Program-made: the position numbers and the translations under genes
Source: Lepas anatifera
Lineage: Eukaryota > Arthropoda > Thecostraca > Lepadidae
Assembly (NCBI GenBank): GCA_034440635.1
Contig: JAOTON010001685.1
Coordinates: 3,544,501 to 3,608,500 of the forward strand
Direction of reading: 5' to 3'
DNA length: 64,000 nt
Notes under the pieces: generated by a model
Told to the model about the DNA's origin: nothing
Databases searched by the model: none
Seen by the model: only the letters and a program-made list of their open reading frames with translations
Shown here: positions 58,858 through 64,000 of the stretch, one piece after another
How positions within the stretch are numbered: the first letter of the stretch is position 1
How the letters are laid out: every line of letters starts with the position of its first letter

Positions 58858-59050
58858 GAAATCCATATAAAGGGCGGCTCGCTAGAGTCGCCCCAGCCAC
58901 CGGAGCAAAGTCACCAGCCATCGCCGTTCGGCCAGCGCCCCCCCCTGCCCGAATGGTGGGTCGTCAAAGCCGAATATGTGCCGGTGTAGGATGTTACGCG
59001 GTTGGGAGGTGTCTCTAGTGTCTTGTTCTCCTTGTGATACTCTTGGTAAG
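58858..59050 (+). promoter_or_regulatory. TATA-like core promoter with downstream 5' splice site (candidate)
   Basis: CATATAAAGGGCGGC at 58866-58880 resembles a TATA box. About 170 bases on, CTCTTG|GTAAGTAG (about 59040-59053) is a good donor, so a short non-coding first exon is conceivable. An LTR fragment is an alternative. No downstream gene is seen. Confidence 0.25.
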
Positions 59051-59053
59051 TAG

Positions 59054-60925
59054 CCTCCATGTTATGACCTGATAGAAAACTAACCAAACCAAACCTTAAC
59101 CTAAGGTATCATTTCTAAGCTAGGTGTTTCAGAAGCACACTGGGATTTTTTTAGCGCTCTACCTTAGTTTGGTTCGAAACTGTAGCCCATTTTTTTGTAA
59201 ACGTTTTAGCTTAATTTGTGAAAAATGTTCCTCAGCCTGAAAATGAGTGGCATCCACGTAGTTAAGTACGTAGTTTTTGTGCCGGACTCATCTTGGCCAT
59301 TAACCAATTGGTCCATTGGTTTTAAAGTGTAAAGGCAAGGACTATGGTAAACAGTACGCAAACAGCCCAAGATCAACATTTAAAAGATAATTGCAGGACA
59401 TTTTTATTCTTAATCGAATTTTACATAAGATGGTCGCATCGGTCAAGGCCAGGGTTGGCATTTTTGCCAGTTGAGAGGGGTTTCTGCCGCCAGCCGGTTT
59501 TTACCGGTTTAAACCGGCAAAAAGTGGCAGAAAGTGGCAAAAACTTGGGGAGGCCAAATTTGCCATTATTTATGGAAACTGAACTTTAAGCGGTTTCCAA
59601 TAGTTGTTACCAGCATCATGCTGATAATTACACTGTATTTCTGGTATTCTGATCATCTTATTTAGCATTATATATTTTCTAGTCTTAGTCTTAAGCCTTA
59701 ATGCAGCAAACGCAGATAGGATCGCATGCTATCCACGTTTTAATCAGTTCAATTGTTAATCATCGATGATATTATCAGGTGAATCAAACAGGGGCTAATT
59801 CGGATGCCTGGTGGTATTCTAGATGAAATAAGACGGTTTTCCTGACTAGAAAGTCAAGCCGCTCGAGCTCAGTAAAAATCCAGCCCATGCGTTCGGGTCT
59901 CCGATGCAGTTCTCCATCGGAGGCAAGGCAAGCGCCTTTTAGGTGCCCGACATATTACTGCGAAGACCGTTATGACTTTACGTGTCGTATTTGGTGACCA
60001 TTTTGAGTCTTCTTCAACGCCGAACAGTGGCGAACATTAGAAAGGGTACAAGCTGGGGATTCCCAAGCCCCTCCGAGTGACTGGTGTACTGAATCTTTTA
60101 TGGCGAAGGACATTATTTCAGCGTGAATACTTGGAAACTGCTTTATTAACAGTACTTTTGAGGTTCTGTAAGCTATACTTATCAGTGAAGATCAGCATTG
60201 ACTGAGCTGTTCTGGTTAAAACATTCACCTTTTCCAAACATGTTGTCTCTTCAAGCTACTTTGTTCGTCTCTTCTGAGCATAAGCTCTCAAACCTAGTGG
60301 CTCTCATTGGTCAATTATACCATATATTTATCTCTTGGCAGGCGCACACCCAGGGTTTTCGTTTGATGGGCGGTAGGCTGATGGGGGGGCGGCATGTCAC
60401 GCGCAGGATTTCTTCCCTGGTGAGGAGGCGGCAGTTTCGGAACAGGGGCGGCTTGAATCACATATTGGGCGAATGCTTCAACGCAGGGGCGGCACGCTCG
60501 GGGCAGGGACGGCAAGGTGAGAGTAGAACTGGTACTAAAAGCCAGATCAGGCTCATTTCTGCCCTCCATGTGTGCCTGCGTCTGCCTCTCCCCCTTGCGT
60601 GGGCTACTGTCTCTTCGAATAAAATATCTGAAATAAATTATATAAAGTAAGATAAGGTTGAATGTACCAAACTGTTATTTAATAATATGCATACGATTTC
60701 TTGCGATTAGAGAACAAATCTTAATATTGGCATACCTACATTTCTGATGTGGTATTTTACTTGTGGCGTCAACTAACATGTATGTACCGGTTCCTAACTA
60801 ACAATAGAAGCAACGACACTTCATCCATTGTAAAAACATTCATATCGGAAAGGTGAGGTCACTTGGGTATTCAGGCGGTCCGTTTGGGGGCGGGGCAAAC
60901 TGATCGGCAAAAAAACTGATCACTT
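59054..60925. other. No gene recognised
   Basis: An imperfect 'aaaccggcaaaaagtggc' tandem at about 59510-59545 and a GGGGCGGC-rich patch at 60380-60510. No identifiable coding sequence or RNA gene. Confidence 0.4.
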
Positions 60926-61122
60926 GGGGCCGGGTGGCCTAGTGGCTTCGTTGCCAGGCTGCGGATCGGATAGCATGGATTAATGTGGGTTCAGTCCCCA
61001 CGGCGGGAAATCGCCTTCCGTGTCCGATCTGACCCGGTGGAGAGGATCAACACCCACGCCAATACTCCCTGTAATTGGGCAAGTGTGCCTGTTGGGAGTG
61101 GCCCTAAATAAATAAATAAAAA
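60926..61122 (+). mobile_element. tRNA-derived SINE with LINE-like 3' end
   Basis: The head has an A-box (TGGCCTAGTGGC) and a B-box (GGGTTCAGTCCCC, about 60987), 45 bases apart as in tRNA-derived promoters. The body contains 'gaaatcgccttccgtgtccgatctgacccggtgg'. The 3' part (61069-61096) carries TAATTGGG..GTGTGCCTGTTGG, and the tail is AAATAAATAAATAAAAAA. The 3' part closely matches the 3'UTR of the LINE at 62740-64000, which could supply the reverse transcriptase. Target-site duplications were not found. Confidence 0.85.
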
Positions 61123-62276
61123 AGCCGATGAACAATAAATGTCACACAGCCTAAATGGAAGCTGATTGCTTCTAAAATTTCTTGCTTCCGGCCGGGGGGG
61201 GTCAAAAACACTATTTCGACTTTATAGGGCTGGCCTCTTCCCTCCCCCTGGATCTGCCAATGGATTGGTTGCAGCCATAAAAGACCATTCGGTTTGAACA
61301 GATTATTGAAGTTGTGTGATGAAATGGAAGAAGAGACTGCTGAATAGGGTGCATCAAGCGCCCCATGATTTTTATTTTTTATAAATTAGCTTCGCGGCCC
61401 GTCACATTTTGTTGTTTCAGACATGAAAACCTCAACTCCCAATTTTTTGGAAAATCTGTATTGGGCTAGGGGTGCCACCTAGCGGTCAAAGTTTCCAATT
61501 TTTGCAATTTTTAATATTCGTTGGATCGCCCGTGAAAATTTTATTATCATAAAATCGGGCCCAGCAGTGGTCAAATACTGTTTTTTTCAAGCTCCAAATT
61601 ACCTGTGTAGTCCCTTTCGCGCATTTTGGACGCCAGCTAGGGGTACCACCTGACGGTAGAGTTTGCAACGTTTGGCATTTTGGTAAGTTTTTATCGAACA
61701 TAATTGTTGAACCATCCTGGATTTGAACTTTGTTGTAATTATGAACTACTATCCCTGTACGTCCAAAGTATCTGTTAAAGGCATTTATAAATTTTGACAA
61801 TGAGTGACATCTGCTGGTCGAAATTAATTTTTAAGTTTTTAATCAATTAATGACTATGAAAAATGAGTAAGAAGTTTTGGTTTAGGTCCAACGAATATTT
61901 GTGTCGCAAATCCCTCTCAAGTGACAGATATCACCTTTAAAATTTCCGGACCAATATTTCATCTTCCTTTTTCGTTGTTTTTCAACAAATCATCCATTTT
62001 CTTTCATAATGTTTAATAGGTTTTGGGAGTTCTCGCACAAGCGCCTCTCATTTCAGTAATCCACCGGAGCACAGTGGACGGCTCGGTTGGGATATTTCGT
62101 GAAATAACACAATCGTTCATCCATCTGAGGTAATATTCCTATTACAATACAAGGACATTTAAACAATGCTGAGACCAAAACATCTTGATTCATCAATCTA
62201 TGAAATTCTTGAAGGTTTCAGCTTAAGTACCTTGCCTGAAAAACACCGTTGTGGGAGATAAGGCCATGTACGATGA
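61123..62276. other. No gene recognised
   Basis: An imperfect repeat 'aggggtgccacctagcggt' / 'aggggtaccacctgacggt' lies at 61468 and 61638. Nothing coding. Confidence 0.4.
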
Positions 62277-62733
62277 TTAAAGGGAATGTGGCACCTTGGT
62301 CGAATCCTGGAATTTAGTGTAATTAGGCGTACTTTTAGCTGAAAATAATGGAACCACTCATGATTTGTCTAAAAATGTACAATAAGCGTAATATTTTGAT
62401 TTTTAAAATACTCCTCTAGGAAAAGAAATAAATATCTGCCTGTGGATGATGTCATGATTTGGCAACCACTACCATACTTGAAGCGCTTCAAGGGCATCCA
62501 TTGGCTGATGCTCAACGTGAAGTCAGCATATGTCGTCACACCAGCAGCTCACAACAATGGCCGCCCGGCGAGGGGTAGATGAGGAGTAGGTGTCAGGTAG
62601 GTTTTAGCTTTTTTCTTCGGAAATATCGAGTTCCAAGACAAATGATATATGGAGTACCGGGTTTTCTGACTTGCTTTACAACTTTGGCTATCTCAGTTAA
62701 AAACACGTTATGAAGTTGCCACATTCCCTTTAA
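62277..62733 (-). mobile_element. TTAA-flanked MITE, family A, copy 7
   Basis: TTAAAGGGAATGTGGCACC at the left and TTGCCACATTCCCTTTAA at the right. 457 bases. It lies just beyond the 3' end of the LINE at the window edge. Confidence 0.9.
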
Positions 62734-62739
62734 CGCCAA

Positions 62740-62947
62740 CAGCCGATGTTTCCAAATTGACACGAAATGTCTTAGATTGTTGTATTCATGTTCTCTGTAT
62801 ATCTCTGTATATGTATTAATCACCAACAGGCACATACCCAATTATAGGTGAAGTCAATGAAAGATAAAAATGCATAATCACCAACAGCCTACTCCTAAAA
62901 CGGGCAAAAAACATTTCTAACACAACAAACACAGATAATCAATCTGG
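62740..62947 (-). mobile_element. 3'UTR of the right-edge LINE
   Basis: On the minus strand the sequence after the ORF stop contains CACCAACAG-type duplicates ('gctgttggtgattatgca', 'cctgttggtgattaataca') and the segment complementary to 62821-62848 (TAATTGGGTATGTGCCTGTTGG when read on the minus strand), shared with the SINE's 3' end. It then trails into 'acagagatatacagaga' low-complexity sequence. Confidence 0.65.
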
Positions 62948-64000
62948 TCACTGACCTATGAAAGCTGTTTGTAGAGTCGTAAAAGAAGCGATACACTTTT
63001 TAAGTCGTCCAATGGGATCCGCCAAAATATCGCAGGTTGGTGAGAACGCTAAAAAGTTATTAACAACGCGAGGAGCCCGCACAAACACACATGATTGTAT
63101 CGTGTTCACTCTACCTAAAGGCACATTTAAGAAAGTTGCACTAGCATTCCTGGTAGTTCTAGATGGTACATGGAGCGAGAAACATTCCAAAAGATGAGAT
63201 GATGCGATGAGACCTCTAAAAACCTTGCTTGTGAATAAAATGTCATGTTGTACACGCCTTGCCAATAAAGTACGAACATCATAAAACTTCGTCAATTCCT
63301 CGTAACCTAATGATGGACAGGCTGGGTCAACATGGTTCGCAAGCCACATCAAAAACTTGTGTTGGATTCTTTCTACACGATCCAGATGACATTTTGCGGC
63401 TCCAGCCCAAACCACTGAACAATACTCTAAAACTGACCGAACATTTGCATTAAAAGCCGCCAAAGCGGCCTTCTTATCCAGCTTACATCTAGGGGAGGCT
63501 GTCTGGAAGGTTCTGATTAATAAACCGAGTGATCTGTTTGCTTTGGAAACCATCGAGTTTATATGGTCGGAAAAGGTAAGCTTTTGGTCAAGAATGATTC
63601 CCAAATCTTTTATGGAAGAAACGTTCTCCAAAATTGTTCCGTTGATTTTATAGGCCGAATCAATGAGATTGCGTTTTAAAGAGATTTTGAAAGACTTGCA
63701 TTTTGAGGCGTTTAGATTCATCTTCCAGGCAGCAGCCCAACTTGTTACTGCGTCCAGGTCTTTCTGTAACGTGTTAACGTCATTTTGGGATTTCACTTGA
63801 TGGAATATTTTCAGATCGTCCGCGAAAAGCAAACACTTGGTAGAAACTACGTGTGGCAGGTCGTTTACGAAAACTGAAAACAACAACGGAGAGATGAGCC
63901 CTCCCTCTGGTGTGCCTGAGGCCACACGAGCCCAATCCGAAACTCTTCCGTTCAGCACCACTCTCTGCTTACGTCTGCCAAGATAAGAACTCAACCATCT
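62948..64000 (-). CDS. Non-LTR retrotransposon (Jockey/CR1-like) ORF2 protein, 3' part, runs off window
   Basis: The frame is open from the window edge (RWLSSYLGRRKQRVV...) to a stop at 62948, about 350 residues without interruption. Reverse transcriptase motifs are VASGTPEGGLISPLLF (motif B region, around residues 26-41) and the catalytic CLLFADDLKIF (around 53-63). Then come WKMNLNASKC and SSIKDLGIILDQKLTF (motifs D and E), and the thumb-like AALAAFNANVRSVLEYCSVV. The C-terminus has RTTRNASATF...VPLGRVNT...RVVNNFLAF, matching the 'R.TR...F.VP..RTN....WN.L' ending of Jockey/CR1-type LINEs. The N-terminal endonuclease and first reverse transcriptase motifs would lie beyond the window. Uninterrupted coding suggests a young copy. 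Its 3'UTR pairs it with the SINE at 60926-61122. Confidence 0.9.
   Translation of the reverse strand, partial: RWLSSYLGRRKQRVVLNGRVSDWARVASGTPEGGLISPLLFSVFVNDLPHVVSTKCLLFADDLKIFHQVKSQNDVNTLQKDLDAVTSWAAAWKMNLNASKCKSFKISLKRNLIDSAYKINGTILENVSSIKDLGIILDQKLTFSDHINSMVSKANRSLGLLIRTFQTASPRCKLDKKAALAAFNANVRSVLEYCSVVWAGAAKCHLDRVERIQHKFLMWLANHVDPACPSLGYEELTKFYDVRTLLARRVQHDILFTSKVFRGLIASSHLLECFSLHVPSRTTRNASATFLNVPLGRVNTIQSCVFVRAPRVVNNFLAFSPTCDILADPIGRLKKCIASFTTLQTAFIGQ

Overview
This window is repeat-rich, non-coding-dominated nuclear DNA of a multicellular animal, probably an invertebrate. I see no bacterial-style gene packing, operons, rRNA genes or CRISPR arrays. Animal origin is indicated by a Penelope-like retroelement with a GIY-YIG endonuclease and a hammerhead-ribozyme-like leader, several non-LTR retrotransposon (LINE) lineages, a tRNA-derived SINE, TTAA-flanked MITEs, long (TA)n tracts and a satellite with higher-order structure. 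I cannot name the species.

Layout. 0-4.5 kb: degenerate CTCAGGGGCCC-type repeats and short MITE-like pieces. 4.5-7.8 kb: a nearly complete Penelope-like element on the minus strand, bounded by (TA)n at both ends, with pseudo-LTRs, an inverted tail and one frameshift in a homopolymer. 8.8-17 kb: AGGTCA/TGACCT-rich elements, LINE remnants, tRNA-like modules, two TTAA MITEs in opposite orientation and a 34-bp minisatellite. 19.6-29.3 kb: a tandemly duplicated composite made of a unique-looking leader, a large 50-bp satellite array (two arrays, about 3.0 and 2.4 kb) and an AT-rich spacer. 30-34.7 kb: a 327-bp AT-rich tandem array, and an extremely GC-rich minisatellite lying between two diverged copies of a related sequence. 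35-47.5 kb: nested MITEs (one insertion with an exact TTAA target duplication), LINE fragments (RT, RNase H, zinc-finger tail), GGCGCC minisatellites and AGGTCA-rich elements. 47.6-56.1 kb: more degenerate GC-rich repeats, a small CpG/NRF1-like promoter candidate and another MITE. 56.7-57.8 kb: a few short, spliceable-looking exons, the only hint of a host gene. 58.8-64 kb: a TATA-like promoter candidate, a SINE, a MITE and the 3' half of a LINE that runs off the window.

How the parts relate. The SINE at 60.9 kb shares its 3' end with the 3'UTR of the LINE at 62.7-64 kb, suggesting a parasite/partner pair. The 50-bp satellite monomer contains the 16-bp terminal motif of a MITE family that is also dispersed in the window. 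The AGGTCA-rich elements form one diverged superfamily with sub-terminal GC hairpins. The Penelope-like element and the LINE at the right edge are the only long, convincing protein-coding sequences. Most other long open frames are side effects of tandem repeats (satellite, (TA)n, GC minisatellite).
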